64,000 nucleotides of DNA, from assembly GCF_009905375.1 (NCBI RefSeq), contig NC_133652.1:24109339-24173338 (forward strand), written 5' to 3'. Numbering within the stretch: the stretch's first letter is position 1; each line of letters begins with the position of its first letter. The position numbers were made by a program, and so were the translations under genes. The notes below the pieces were generated by a model. The model was not told the DNA's origin and made no database searches. It was given only the letters and a program-made list of their open reading frames with translations. Positions 37,701 through 49,693 of the stretch are shown in pieces. The DNA is from Apium graveolens (Eukaryota; Streptophyta; Magnoliopsida; Apiales; Apiaceae).

Positions 37701-38014
37701 TGTCGGACTTAGAGCTGATAGTTTGATCACGCATATACATAAAAAAATAGCTCAACTAAATGTATAAAAATGAGAAACAAAACAAAGTTGATTGAATTTT
37801 TTTCAACATTGAAAGACATTAAATACAGATATTTAAAATAGATAACCAACTGAGAAATATCAAAAACCAAACCTAGCTAGCTTCCCAATAATACTCCACT
37901 ACACCCATACTCCTCATAAAGCTGAAGTCTGTTGATGCTAATATGTGTTCACAATAACGTTTATTTAACTAAATAAAACAAATATTAATTATTAAATTTA
38001 GATTAATTCCAACA
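37701..38014 (-). repeat. 3' LTR of the gag-only element
   Basis: Plus strand TGTCGGACTT to TTCCAACA. 314 bp. Confidence 0.65.
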
Positions 38015-38179
38015 GTCACCACCTTAATTTGAAATTTATCATCAACCTGTTTGGATTTCAATTTAGCCGGTTTGACTTTCAACTTAACTGGTGTGGCTTT
38101 TAACTATTCTACCGCTATTCTGCCCGTCTGGCACTTCCTATTTGCCCAACTATCACGTCTTAATTATTTTCTAATCTGG

Positions 38180-38837
38180 CAAGATACTATTGTCTATAAT
38201 AAAGCTGGTTCATCATTCTTGATATGTGGAAATGTTTACTTCATGTCTCAATTCTTTATCTTGTCGTGCTTTATGATATTCTGCAGCATAGTATCCATAG
38301 GTTTATAGTTGTAACACTTTATCTTTTGAGGATCAGACTCAGAATCGGTACATTAATTAATTTTATTAACACTCGGGATTTGATCCGAGTTGTCACGTAT
38401 GGTATCAGAGCCGACTATGGAATGCTGGAATCATCAAGTTTCCAGAGGTGGAGACACGAAGGCTGGTGGTATTATCCCATAATGGGAATTAGAGGCCTGA
38501 AGGGGAGAATATGAAAATTGCCGGTATTATTCCACAAGGCCAGAGAGATACAATCTTGGAACTATGGGCTGTCTCTTTAGGATTGACGAGGAAGTTAGAA
38601 GTGTAATTGGGGGAGTCTGTAATACCTCAGTCCCACATCTAGGAAGTTCAGTTTATAAAATAAAGTATTACTACTAAGTGCACCAATAAATCAAGATATA
38701 TTGAGGGCATGTGGTGGGTTTGTAGACTACCAAAATTTACTGTATTTGAGCCAATATACTTTGACTTATTTCAGGCTCAAAATCGGGACTTGACACATTT
38801 TTCCAAAAAGTACTCGAAATTGATCCGAGTTGTCACA
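38180..38837 (+). mobile_element. TRIM-like miniature LTR element
   Basis: A block ending GATCCGAGTTGTCAC (to 38399) is followed directly by a PBS, TGGTATCAGAGC (38400-38411). About 200 bp later, after GGGGGAG, a second terminal repeat runs 38618-38837 from TGTAATACCTCAG to GAGTTGTCACA. No coding capacity. The first LTR is worn and its start is uncertain. Confidence 0.65.
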
Positions 38838-38849
38838 CTTTGTCCTTCT

Positions 38850-39635
38850 CTAGTGACGTCCACCATTTAAACCATTATAGCATTCTCCCTCTTAGTACGT
38901 TGTACCTTTGATGTGACATATTCTCCGGTTGCCACAGTTTTTTCCATGTAATCCTCCAAATTCTAATTTTTCATTCCAATCTTACTGAGTTAAAAGCAGC
39001 CGATTCTCATTATCTTCAACATGCCCATGAATCCTCCCTTCATGAGCTTTCAAACGCCATATCACCTCTTCTACTAACATCTTCTATTTAAGTCCCCAAA
39101 TTGCTCAATCATAAGGAAATCTGTAGAAATTTGATGGGACTGGCCGTAATAATTTCTTCACAATATAAGCTTCCACCATCTTTTCTGTCAAGGCTCGTAT
39201 ATTTTATACTATTCATTTAGTTTCATATTGTAATCATCAAGTTGCTCTTTCTCCTTCATTTTATATCCAAACACATCTTTTAAAGTTTGCATTTTTGTGA
39301 CTTTCACTCAATTTTCTCCCATGCACATCATTTTGATTACATCACAAGCTTCCTTGACGGATTTCTTCGCAGCAATAGACAACAGTATATATTTTGAGAT
39401 GCCATGGTAATCTGCAACCATTTCAATCTTGTTCATTTTCACTTCAACAACTAGCTTCGGGTCGTAGGGTTTCATAGCCTCCCACACTCCTTGAGCTTGC
39501 ATGAATGCTTTCATCTTCAATGAACATGTTGTGTGGTTGTGTCTCGTGAACATCGGGTACATAGTTCAAGCCAACAGTCCATTTATTTCCTTTTGGTGTA
39601 TGTGTGGTTTGTTGATTGTTTGGGGGGATCCTCAA
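38850..39635 (-). pseudogene. Copia gag (UBN2-like) remnant
   Basis: The 39308-39562 frame (YPMFTRHNHTTCSLKMKAFM, QAQGVWEAMKPYDP, SVKEACDVIKMM) is the typical gag N-terminus. Further gag similarity, with stops and frame changes, continues to about 38900 (KMQTLKDVFGYKMKEKEQLD, IEQFGDLN). No zinc knuckle was seen. Confidence 0.75.
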
Positions 39636-39641
39636 GTTAAG

Positions 39642-39970
39642 TGTTTGGATCTGATCTCAAGTGTATGATTTCAAGCTAATAGTTTGATCACACACATACT
39701 CAAAAAAATAAAGAACACTGAATTGTATGTATAAAAATGATAAGATAAAAGAAAGATTAGTGTATTTTTTTTACCTTCAAATACATTACATGCAGATATA
39801 GAAAATAGATAACAAACTGAAAAATAGCTTTAAACAAAATACTCAGCCCATAATAAAGATACAGCTGAATAGCTTATACTACGAAGTCTATAACTGCTAA
39901 TATGTGTTCACAACAATGTTTATTAACTAAATAAAAAAAATTATAACAAATTTTTGGATTAATTCCGACA
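39642..39970 (-). repeat. 5' LTR of the gag-only element
   Basis: Plus strand TGTTTGGATC to AATTCCGACA. 329 bp. Clearly diverged from its partner. Confidence 0.6.
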
Positions 39971-40836
39971 TTGAGATCATAATAAATTGCAAGTTCTTGA
40001 TATCTTTATCTATATTATGTATCGTATCCCGCTTCATTTTTTTATCATTTAATTATTTTTGAATTTTCATTTCTTATAAGCTCCTTCTATTACTACATAT
40101 AGTTCAATCAGCGACTATCGAGGCATATCGCATATTAATATTCCAATATTATGCTTACATACAATCAATGTCCAAGGACTGGATAAAGATAACTACTTCA
40201 TTTCTTTCAATAATAATCACACTGTTCAAAAAATGCCTCTTATTATACACAACTTCTTAATGCGATTGATAATTAGGTACAAACAAGGTGCAGTTTAGTG
40301 TTGCGTATCTAATAATCATCTTTGTTTCTTTTTGTTTTTTTATAAAATCAAATGAACTGAAAAAGTCTTTAGTAATGATTATTTAGGTAATTAGATTAAT
40401 TGTATTGATCACATCCCAAGATTTTAGAGTTGCAAATAAAGTTTTCTTTAGGAAGTTGGGGAGAAAGTGACTTATATAAACGCCTCTTTACAATTGGAAA
40501 TGCAATAAACAAACGGAGTTGATCTTGTGAGAACTTCTAAAATCTCTATAATATAATATTACGGACTCTAACCATGTTATCAATTATGTTATCGATTATG
40601 GAGTTGGGGAATTAGAAAAGAACTAGTATAATAACCTATATGAAGCACGGGTCATTTTCAAGAGTTTTTTATGCATCATGCAATTATAATATTCTTAATT
40701 AATTTTTTATTTGTAAATGTTGCATAATGTCTAATGTATATCAAATACAAGTTAATTGTTTATCAATGTGTATTATTTTCATACAAGACATTATCAAATT
40801 ACACAATATTTCTAATATAGCCCATCAAGCAAAATA
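39971..40836. other. AT-rich spacer
   Basis: No gene or repeat recognised. The copia pol remnant left of 37701 may continue here, but I cannot see coding similarity. Confidence 0.4.
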
Positions 40837-40841
40837 TATAT

Positions 40842-41424
40842 TGTTATGGATTAAAAACTAAGGTATATAATTGCTGTGTTTATTACTAAGGAACGTGAGC
40901 TTCGAGGCTCGATTTGACTGCTCTTGTGTTTCGTGACTCAATCTTCCTTAACAAGATGCTTACATACCTTGTTGATTGCCAAGGATCAAGTCAAAAAACA
41001 TAGTTTTAATTTGTGGGGTGAGGCCCCTTATATAAATATTGGGAGTCCTTGAATTGGACTTGGTGTACGAGACTTGGTGGTCAAGTCTCAGAATTAGAAT
41101 GGACTTTGGAGTTCTAAGTGGTAGGAAACTGATTCCTTATCCTTCTAGGTTCCTTGGAGGCTAATCCACTAGGATTTATATCCTTATTGGGACTCTTCTT
41201 AATAGCTAATTTTTCCCTTATTAGTTAATTACAAAATTAATTAATATTCAGGGTTTTGGGCCTTCTTTGTTCCATCAGGCCTGATCTGGTCCATCAGGCC
41301 TGATCAATGTGTTAACCTTTTTGGTCTGAATGTCATACATCTTCTTATTGGGCCTAGTAGCCCAAATCATGTATAATTAATATAATATTTAATTATGCAA
41401 TCAGGATTTATTTATCCCCTATCA
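40842..41424 (-). repeat. 3' LTR of the Tat-like element
   Basis: Plus strand TGTTATGGATTAAAAAC to CCCCTATCA. 583 bp, same length as its partner. The internal GGCCTGAT/CATCAGGCCTGATC phrases are present in both. Confidence 0.95.
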
Positions 41425-41450
41425 TTTACCCCCTAACTTTTGGGAAACCG
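41425..41450 (-). other. Polypurine tract
   Basis: The minus strand reads AAAGTTAGGGGGTAAA directly before the 3' LTR. Confidence 0.8.
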
Positions 41451-41689
41451 TATAAGATTTCGCAAAAGTTAAGTTCACTCATTCCCTTACATGGTATCAT
41501 TTTGTGTAAAGTGTAGAACGACCTACACATTTACAATGATTTGCCTTGTACACGGCTTCAGGGTTAAAAACTTCCCTATTATTTTCTTACCTTTTCCATC
41601 TATTTTTAGGAATTTTCCCTTTACTCCCGAGATTTTCCAAATTTTCTGCAATTTTTCAAAAACATTTTCCAATTTTTAGCCCTTTTTTC

Positions 41690-42150
41690 GACCAGGATCC
41701 TAGTCAAAATTTCGACCTGGATCCTAATCAAATTTTGGGCCAGCCTTTTAATCCTGGTCGAAGGATTTTGACTAGGATCCAAGACCTAGATTTCGACCAG
41801 GATCCTAGTCGAACCTTCGACCTGGATTTTGGTCAAAATTTATGTCCTTGTATGATTCCTGATCGAAGGATTTTGACTCGGTTCCACAACCTGGATTTCG
41901 AGCAGGATCCTAGTCGAACCTTCGACCTGGATTGTGGTCGAGATTTCCGTCCTTATTTGATTCCTGGTCGAAGGATTTCGACTAGGTTCCACGACCTGGA
42001 TTTCGATTACGATCCTAGTCGAACCTTCGACCTGGATTGTGGTCAAGATTTCCGTCCGTATTTGATTTCTCTTCGCAAGGTTTCGACTAGGAATCATGAC
42101 CAGGGTTTTGACCTGGATCCTAGTCGAACCTACGACCTGGATCTTGGTCC
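41690..42150. repeat. 105-bp minisatellite, about 4.4 units
   Basis: Unit starts at 41690, 41795, 41900, 42005 and 42110 (partial), core GATCCTAGTCGAACCTTCGA. 105 is 35 codons, so a 209-codon plus-strand frame (41546-42175) stays open by periodicity. Confidence 0.92.
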
Positions 42151-42407
42151 TCCTTCTCAAAAATTTTGTGCTTGATTTATGACCAGTATTTCGACCTCAA
42201 TCCTGGCCTTATTGATAACTGCTTTTCTGGTTTCTGTTCAAAAGAATTTGAACTGGATCTATGACCTCAAATTCGACCTCAATCCTGGTCTTTTTAACCC
42301 GTATTTTTCGGGCGCCTGCTCGAAAGAATTCAGATAGGATTTACGACCTCAAATCTGACCTCAATCCTGGCCTTTATTGGGCTTTTCCTAATTTAACTTG
42401 GATTGGG

Positions 42408-42595
42408 CCTTTACTTTTCCAAATCCTTTTTGGATTTGGGCCTTCACTCTTCCAAACCCTTTTTGGATTTGGGCCTCCACTTTTCCAAACCCTTTTTGGA
42501 TTTGGGCCTCGTTTTGGGCCTCCACTTTTCCAAATCCTTTTGGGATTTAGGCCTTCACTTTTCCAAATCTTTTTTAATTTGGGCCTCATTTTGGG
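42408..42595. repeat. 33-bp minisatellite, about 5 units
   Basis: Core CCTTTTTGGATTTGGGCCT repeats every 33 bp with one insertion of CGTTTTGGGCCT. Confidence 0.85.
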
Positions 42596-42738
42596 CCATA
42601 AGAATTATTAAATATATTCTGGAAGGTTCCAGAACTTAATAACTCTAAAGATATTTTGGAACATTCCAAAATTTGGGCTTTTTCTTTGGGCCTTCATCTT
42701 AATGGGCTTTTCTGCCTTTTCATCTTCCCATTTCCGCC

Positions 42739-42746
42739 TATATAAA
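42739..42746 (+). promoter_or_regulatory. TATA box of the antisense gene
   Basis: TATATAAA lies about 250 bases before ATG 42993, followed by a CT-rich leader. A probable leader intron runs 42905-42992 (CAG|GTAAAT to TCTCAG|ATG). Confidence 0.6.
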
Positions 42747-42992
42747 GGAGTAACTAGGGTCACTCATTTTCTCACATTCTCATTTCTAAATTTCCTTCCT
42801 CTTTTCTTCTTCTAAAGATCTCAGAGAAATAATTGTAGGTCAGAGTTTTTGAGTCCCAAAACCTTCACTTAGTAAGCCAACCCCTTTTTGCAGCGTTACT
42901 TCAGGTAAATTACCTTTCTCTCTTCTTCTATTTTTGCTCGCTTTTGCATAGCTTGTGTTTTAAAATTGTCTTCTTTTGTGCCCTTTTCTCAG

Positions 42993-45011
42993 ATGGCTGA
43001 TAAGAGAATGACTCGTTTGGCCATGATGAACGTGGCCAAAAAGTCCAGTGACTTCCCCATTCGATCAAGGTACACTTCCTTGATTGATATCATAAACACC
43101 CAAGGGGATGAGTACCCATCTGACGCGCACCTGGACGCGCACGACCATATCAGTGTCTTCCAAGATCCAAAGGAGCTGGACAAGTTGAGTGCTTGTTTCA
43201 AAATCAAGGAACCCTTCAAGCTGGTTCTTGCGGGTCCGACAGACATGGCCTGTCAATGGAAGAAGGACGCACTATGCGTCTACAGGGACACTCTAAGGGC
43301 AGGTATCTGACTCCCATTTCACCCATTTATCCCTGTTCTGCTAGCTGATGTGGGCATCAGCCCTTTCCAACTCCCTCCAAACTCTTGGAGGTTGATTCTT
43401 TGCTATTTGCCGCAATGCGCCAAGCACAACATCCCTACCTCGGTTCCTGTGTTTAAAAAGATCTTTCAATTCAAAAATAGTCCCGACAAGAATCCGGGGT
43501 GGGTTTCTTTGAACCAGCGCCCCACCGTTCCCCACATAGTGAACGGGAAGTCCATCCCTGACAATAACTTGGGGTGGAAGAAGGATTTTTTGTACGTCCT
43601 TTGGGAGGGCGGAGATTGGGGCACCCTCTTTCGTTCGTCTTTTGGGCTAGCTGTGGATGAGAGCCCTAATGATATAGTTTTATCTGAGGAGGAGACTAGA
43701 GCCTTCAACCTCCTTACTCAAGATAATGGGACTTCCAACTCCTGGGATCTTATCAGGGAGACCGTTCTTGTAGAACGCGGCCTTTCTCTCATTCCTAAAA
43801 AGAGTATGTTTCCTTTCTTCTCTAGTTGTCTTCATTTCTCCCACTTTTTACTTTGCTAATTTCTCAATTCACTTATCTTATTTGTTGCAGTGGCTGAGAA
43901 GATCGAAGAGGCTACAAAGCCTAAGAACTGGAAATGACCAGGATGAAACGCGCCGGAAAAGTCTTCAAAGACCCGTGCCTCGGGGATCGCTTCCCGGAGT
44001 TCCTACTCCAGGAGAAGGAAGCAGGCGAGGAAGGCCCCAGCCAACCTTTGCGTACAAAACAAAAACCAGGGGCTTTCTTCCAACCCACTTGGGGAATTCA
44101 GGGAAAGGATTCGATTGTTGGCAACACATCGCTTGCCAAGGAATGGTCTATGCATTCCATTTCCTCTGTAGACTATCATGACCTTGTCCTTCAACAGGAC
44201 TTGGAGGCTAATGAGCTTTTCGGAGCTCAGTCTTTGGTGACGGTACATCTTTTTCTTTTGGCATTCATAGCTTTCTGCCGTAATTTTTCTTGTTTCCCAT
44301 TTCCCTTTGTATCTTGTAGGCGAATGTCCATTTTAAGGGGAAATTCACCAAGCCAAGGCTTGGAAAGTTGGCCTAGAAGATGCAAACAAGAAGCTGGAGG
44401 AAGCTTACCAGAGGATAGAGGTTCTTCAAGCCCAACTCGCCTCATCACCTTCTGACCTTGAAATGGCCCGAGCTAAGATTGTCATTCTCAAGGCCCAGAA
44501 GGACAAGGCCGTTAATGGCTGGATGGATACTCAAGAATTCAAGGACTTAATGGTGGAGCATGATGCCCTCCTACATCCAGCCAGCTACAAGGAAGGCTGG
44601 GACGCTGCTATGGAGGCTATCCAGGAAGAGTTTCTTGAGGTTCTTGAACAATCTTCCTTCCCTTGCCCTGTACAAGTCCCAACACTTGGGGGCGTTACAG
44701 ATAAGCTTGCCGATCTGATTAAGGATGGCCCATCAGGAAGCCAGGGCCAAGGCCAAAAAAGGAAGGAGCTTGAATCCAGCTCTGAAGAGGAGGAATCTTC
44801 TTCTGAGGAGGAGACCGAGCCTGTTATAAAGAAGGCCAGGGTAGAAGAGCCTCCAAAACCAGCGTCCCCTGTGACATCCAAAGCGTTCAAGGATAGTTCC
44901 GAGGAAACCTCTGCTGAGACTTCTGAAGAGACTTTCGAGGGACCGACTGAAGAGACGTCCGAGGAGACTTCGGATAGTGCTTCCGAAGAATCTGAGCCTT
45001 CTAAGGCCTAA
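42993..45011 (+). pseudogene. Opposite-strand extra gene in the Tat element (gypsy-type Transposase_28-like), broken
   Basis: It starts at ATG 42993 (MADKRMTRLAMMNVAKKS), directly after a leader intron. The first exon reads ELDKLSACFKIKEPFKLVLA and, past a TGA at 43308 (one C-to-T change from CGA), LPFHPFIPVLLADVGISPFQ, then LPPNSWRLILCYLPQC. This arrangement resembles the Pfam gypsy-type Transposase_28 family, recalled from memory. Likely introns are 43804-43890 and 44243-44319. The last exon has a Lys/Glu-rich coiled coil (NKKLEEAYQRIEVLQAQL). Its C-terminus is acidic and Ser/Glu/Thr-rich after a KKAR basic patch and ends at 45011. Frames shift near 43930 and 44360. Extra antisense ORFs between integrase and the 3' LTR are known in Tat elements. 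Function unknown, with nuclear location plausible from composition. Confidence 0.65.
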
Positions 45012-45355
45012 GTTCTTTGCATTATTATGTATTTTTCCTTTTTAGACAATATCGAACTTTGTAATTGACTTTTACTATTTTTACTTGTATTGTCCAAGTT
45101 TCATCGTGTTTTTTCCGAGTTTTCAAACTCAAGTTTATAACTTGGTTTTATCCTTCACAATGCATCAATCTAATAGGCTAGATTAAGCCGAACGCTTTTT
45201 ATTATAACTTGGTATTCTTGATACCTTACATGAGATGGGTTCAACCCTGATAAAATCTAAACATATCTTCTATAAAAATCCTAAGCAAGCAAAGCTTCAA
45301 GGTGCTTTTAAACCTACTTGTCCCTCTAATAAGTGAGAATCGTGCTTTAACTGTT

Positions 45356-46500
45356 TTACACATAGTAAACCTTCAGGTTTTGTGCATGCCAAGTTCTCGG
45401 GACTTCAAAACCAACCATAGTTTCAAGCTTGTAGGTTCCTCTACCTTGAACACTCTTGACCTTGTATGGCCCTTCCCAATTTGGGGCAAGCTTCCCTTTC
45501 TGCCCTACACCAGAAGCTTCCACCTTCCTTAAGACTAAGTCACCATGTTTGAAGAACCTTTCTTTAACCCTCAGGTTGTAGTAGAATGAAGCCTTTTTCT
45601 GATATTCCACTATCTTCGCATGTGCCTCATCTCGCACTTCATCAATTAGATCTAGGGCTAACCTTTGCCCTTCCTCATGTTCCTCAGCATTGAAAGCTTG
45701 AATCCTGGGGGACGAATGTGATATCTCTACAGGAACAATTGCTTCTGCCCCATATGCTAACATGGAGGGAGTTGCTCCAGTCGTGACTCTACAAGTAGTC
45801 CTATAGGCCCATAGTATTGGGAGTATTTCATCCACCCAATTATTCCTTGACTTCTCGATCCTCTTCTTTAGTCCATCCAAGATTATCCGATTCGCAACTT
45901 CCGCTTGCCCATTGGCTTGCGGGTGAGCCACAGAGGTGAATCATAATTCAATTTCATTCTCCTCACAATACTTTTTGAAATCCTCATTGTTGAATTGTGT
46001 TCCATTATCAGTGACTATGATGCGGGGAATTCCATATCGGCATATGATATTTTCCCACAGGAATTGTGCAACCTGCTTAGTTGTGATTTTGGCCAAAGTC
46101 TTGGCTTCAATCCACTTAGTAAAATAATCAATGGCTATAATCGGGAACTTCCTTTGTGCCGTGGCCATTGGGAAAGGCCGAATTATATCCATTCCCCACA
46201 TAGAAAAGGGGATAGGTGAGTTGATGGAGGTCAGCATCTCGGGGGTTGTATAATGATAGGTGCATGCTTTTGGCAGCGGTCACATTTCTTCACATGTTCT
46301 TTGGCATCGACCATCATTTTCGGCCAATAAAAGCCTAAACGGGTTATCTTATGAGCTAGAGCTCTTCCCCCCAAGTGTTGCCCATATATGCCTTCATGTA
46401 CTTCTTCAAGAGCCAAGCGTGCCTCATCGGGCCTGAGACACCTTAAGTAGGGAACCACAAAAGATCTTTTATACAAAATCCCATCTATCAAAGAGTACAT
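45356..46500 (-). pseudogene. Ty3/gypsy integrase
   Basis: The HHCC zinc domain is in 46231-46500 (EVHEGIYGQHLGG, KEHVKKCDRCQKHAP). The core is in 45941-46237, with Asp in WGMDIIRPFP and Asp in IIVTDNGTQF. The catalytic Glu (QANGQAEVANR) follows in 45356-45931. A GPY/F-like C-terminal motif (LAPNWEGPYKV) precedes the end at 45356. A stop near 45938 and a frame change near 46235 break it. All catalytic residues look conserved. Confidence 0.9.
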
Positions 46501-48671
46501 TAGCGCTCAAACAGCTAAGTTCCGTGCTTCAGTAGCATCGTTTGGCAACCATCCGGTTTGAATATGAGTCTTAATGGGATCTATCCATGACGTCCCCAGA
46601 CCTATACGAGCTACAAGGGTAACATCAATGCTCCGTGTCTTCAGAACGTGGAAGTATACACTTCCTGAGCTTTCCTCTATCTCAGATGAAGCAAACCTTG
46701 ATAATGCATATGCCTTATCATTTTCCTCCCTCGGAATGTGCTCAACATGACATTCATCGAATTGGGTCATCACAGCCCTTACTAGGCGGACATATTTAGC
46801 CATCATATCATCCCTTGCCTAAAACTCTCCTTTTACCTAGGATATGACCAGCTTCGAGTCTCCACAGACTTTTAAGTTCTTGACTCTAAGTGTCCCTGCT
46901 AAGCCAAGTCCAGCTATTAGAGCTTCATATTCTGCCTCGTTATTTGTGGTCGGGAAGTCTAACTTCATGGCATACTCAATCAAGAACCCATCAGGGCTTT
47001 ATAAAACCAAACCCGCTCCACTTGAATTTGTTTTTGATGCTCCATCAAACTAGAGCACCCAATATTCTTTCTCCTTATCATCCTGTTCTTTATCCCCCTT
47101 ATCAACTTCCTTGTCTTGAGGTAAGGTATCTCCCTGCCCCTTGACTTCTTGGTTGGGTATGGTACATTCCACCACGAAGTCAGCTAACGCCTGGGCTTTT
47201 ATTACAGTTCATGGTTTATATTTGATGTCGAATTTTCCCAGCTCTATTGACCACTTGATCAACCTCCCACTAGCCTTGGGACTGTGAATGATATTTCTCA
47301 GGGGTTGATTTGTTAGCACCTCAATTTTATGAGCTTGGAAGTAAGGACGCAGCATTCTCGAAGCCATTACCAAGGCTAGAGCAAACTTCTCAATAGTTGA
47401 ATAATTCAACTCAGCTCCATGCAGGATTTTGCTGACATAGTATACGGGTTTCTGGATTTTCAGTTCCTCCTTAATCAATACAGCGCTCAAGGCATTTTCT
47501 GAAACAGCCAAGTATAAGTATAAAACTTCATTCAAAGTTGGCTTGGCCAACAACGGGGCCTGAGCCATATATTTCTTTAATTCCTCAAATGCCTTCTGGC
47601 TTTCCTCACTCCATTCAAAATCTTTGACCTTCTTTAAGGACTTGAAGAACGACAAGCACTTGTCCCCTGACTTGGAGATGAATCATCCCAGCGCAGCAAC
47701 CCTTCTTGTGAGTTTCTGAACATCTTTGATAGTTTTTAGTGGTTCCATGTCCAGGATTGCCTTTATTTTATCGGGATTGGCCTCGATTCCTCTCTTGGAG
47801 ACCATTAATCCTAAAAACTTTCCAGACCCTAGTCCGAAAGCACACTCCGTAGGATTTAACATCATCTTACGATATCTCAGGATCTCAAAAGCTTCCCTCA
47901 AATGGTTTATATGGTCAGTCTTTACTAGACTGTTGACTATCATGTCATCAACATAGACTTCCATAGTCTTGCCAATAAGATCCTTAAAAATTTTATTTAC
48001 CAACCTTTGATAGGTGGCTCCTGCATTCTTGTGACCAGATGCCATAACAAGATAATAATAAACACCGAAGTCAGTGATGAATGATACCTTTGGAGTGTCG
48101 TCCTTGTGCATCTTGATCAGATTGTATCCACTAAACCCATCCATAAAGCTCAACATCTCATGCCCAGCAGTGGCATATATCAAAGTATCGATCCTTGGTA
48201 ACGGGAAACAGTCCTTAGGACATGCATCATTTAGATAAGTGAAGTCCACACACATCCTCCAATTTCCATTGGCCTTCTTCACCATTACAGGGTTTGCTAA
48301 CCATTCTGGAAATTGAATCTCCTCAATGAAACCAGCTTCTAAGAGCTTCTCTACTTCCTGTTTATAGCTTCTTGCCTCTCTGGAGCAAAACTTCTTTTCT
48401 TTTGCTTCACTGTCTTCCGATTTGGGTCCACATTCAGCTTGTGAGTAATCAGTTCCGGGTCTATGCCTGGCATATCAGCTGCTGACCATGCAAATACATC
48501 ACTATTTTCTTGCAAAAATTTCACCCCCTCAGGATCCTCGAGGGCTAAAGGAATCGAAACCAAGTCTTCTGTCGGCTTTCCTCTTTTCTCATCATTCTCT
48601 CGGATATCCAGATCTTCAATAGGAAGAACCTGCCCCCAACTCCATCTGCCCTCAAAGAGGCCACATAACAA
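46501..48671 (-). pseudogene. Ty3/gypsy reverse transcriptase, RNase H and second RNase H
   Basis: RT begins before a stop near 48349 (THKLNVDPNRKTVKQKKRSF) and continues at 48285 with MVKKANGNWRMCVDFTYLND, CPKDCFPLPRID and the catalytic VYVDDMIV (47940). The first RNase H is in 47209-47655 (FEWSEESQKAFEELKKYM, KPVYYVSKILHGAELNYS). After a stop and a linker comes a second, archaeal-type RNase H: FDGAS (about 47045), NNEAEYEALIAGL (46920), GDSKLVISQVKG (46860) and, near 46735, HIPREENDKAYALSRFA. The double RNase H marks the Tat group. At least five in-frame stops. Confidence 0.9.
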
Positions 48672-49693
48672 CTTCTAGCCATATTTTGATCTCCTCTCTC
48701 TTCTCCGATCCCATCCCGGGTTGGAAACTTCATGACTGAATGGTAGGAAGAAGGGAATGCCTTGAAGGCGTGTATCCCAGTTCTTCCCATGATAGCGTTG
48801 TAAGTCGAACTAGCCTTCATCACCATAAAATCCAGCATCTGAGTTACTTGCCTTGGTTCATATCCTATGGTTGTTGGCAACTTGATTATACCTTCTATGA
48901 GGCACTCCACTCCCGCAAATCCATATATCGGCATGTCGGTTGGGGTCAATTGGGAGTCATTATATCCCATCCTTAAAAAGGTGTCATGAAGCAAGATATC
49001 CACTAAAGCACCATTATCCACAAGGACCCTTCTCACCGGGCTGTTCCCTATTATCGGGGTTATGACCAGTGGGTCGTCATGGGGAAATTTCACACCCTCC
49101 AGATCAGAATCATCAAAAGACATTGTTACTCCTGTCCTGGCCCTCTTCGGGGCTTCCCTAACAATATGCATAACTTCTCGGGCATACGCTTTCCTGGAGT
49201 TCTTGGATAACCCAGCAGCAGTTGGTCCTCCAAAAATTATGTTTATCACAGGCCCTCGGGGTCGCGGTCCTCTGAAGATTGTATTTATCACCGTTCCCCT
49301 AGGTTGGGGATTTCGCCCTAGATCTTCTTGATCTCTCCTTCGATCGTCAAAGTTTTTTCTCACGTTGTTGCTCTTGTCTCCTCCATCTCCAGTGTACTTG
49401 TTCGATCTACCTTTTCTAATAAGGAACTCAATTTCATCTTTCAGTTTCCTACACTCATCGGTGTCATGACCAACATCCTTGTGAAATCTACAATACTTGC
49501 TCTTATCTAACTTGGCAGGATCGGCCTTCAAGGGCTTAGGCCAGCGAATATTTCGATCTTTCTCGATTTCCATTAAAATTTAGCTCCTTGGAGCATTTAG
49601 CTTAGCATACTTAGTGAATTTTTATCCAGGTCCTCCTCTCTTCGGAGTTGAGTTAGGATTTTGCTCAGTTCTAGGATACTTCTCCTTAGCTAT
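48545..49693 (-). pseudogene. Gag zinc knuckle region and aspartic protease
   Basis: The knuckle-like CRFHKDVGHDTDECRKLKDE lies near 49490. An Arg/Gly-Pro repeat (GPRPRGPVINIIFGGP) is at about 49240-49300. Protease follows with VLVDNGALVDILLHDTFLRM near 49000, in which the usual D-G/D-S active site reads DNG, and then the IMGRTGIHAFKA flap-side block. The frame runs past 48671 into overlap with the RT segment because of a frame change. Confidence 0.75.

Larger units (their letters stand above)
37701..39970 (-). mobile_element. Gag-only copia-type LTR element (TR-GAG-like), decayed
   Basis: Two related terminal blocks (37701-38014 and 39642-39970) share TAGTTTGATCAC, GATTAATTCC and CTAATATGTGTTCACAA phrases. 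Flanks are CTGAG and TTGAG, a near-match duplication. The interior has a gag pseudogene but no pol, and a GGTGGTGAC polypurine-like stretch lies next to the 3' LTR at 38015. No tRNA-Met PBS was found, which weakens the call slightly. Confidence 0.65.

Noticed and set aside
41546..42175. 209-codon plus-strand ORF
   Set aside because: It stays open only because the 105-bp minisatellite is a multiple of three; the reverse strand is open too. No family resemblance.
42261..42639. Plus-strand frames rich in FLDLGLHFSK-type repeats
   Set aside because: Translations of the 33-bp minisatellite.
48740..49331. Plus-strand ORFs opposite the gypsy protease
   Set aside because: Shadows of the minus-strand protease and gag frames.
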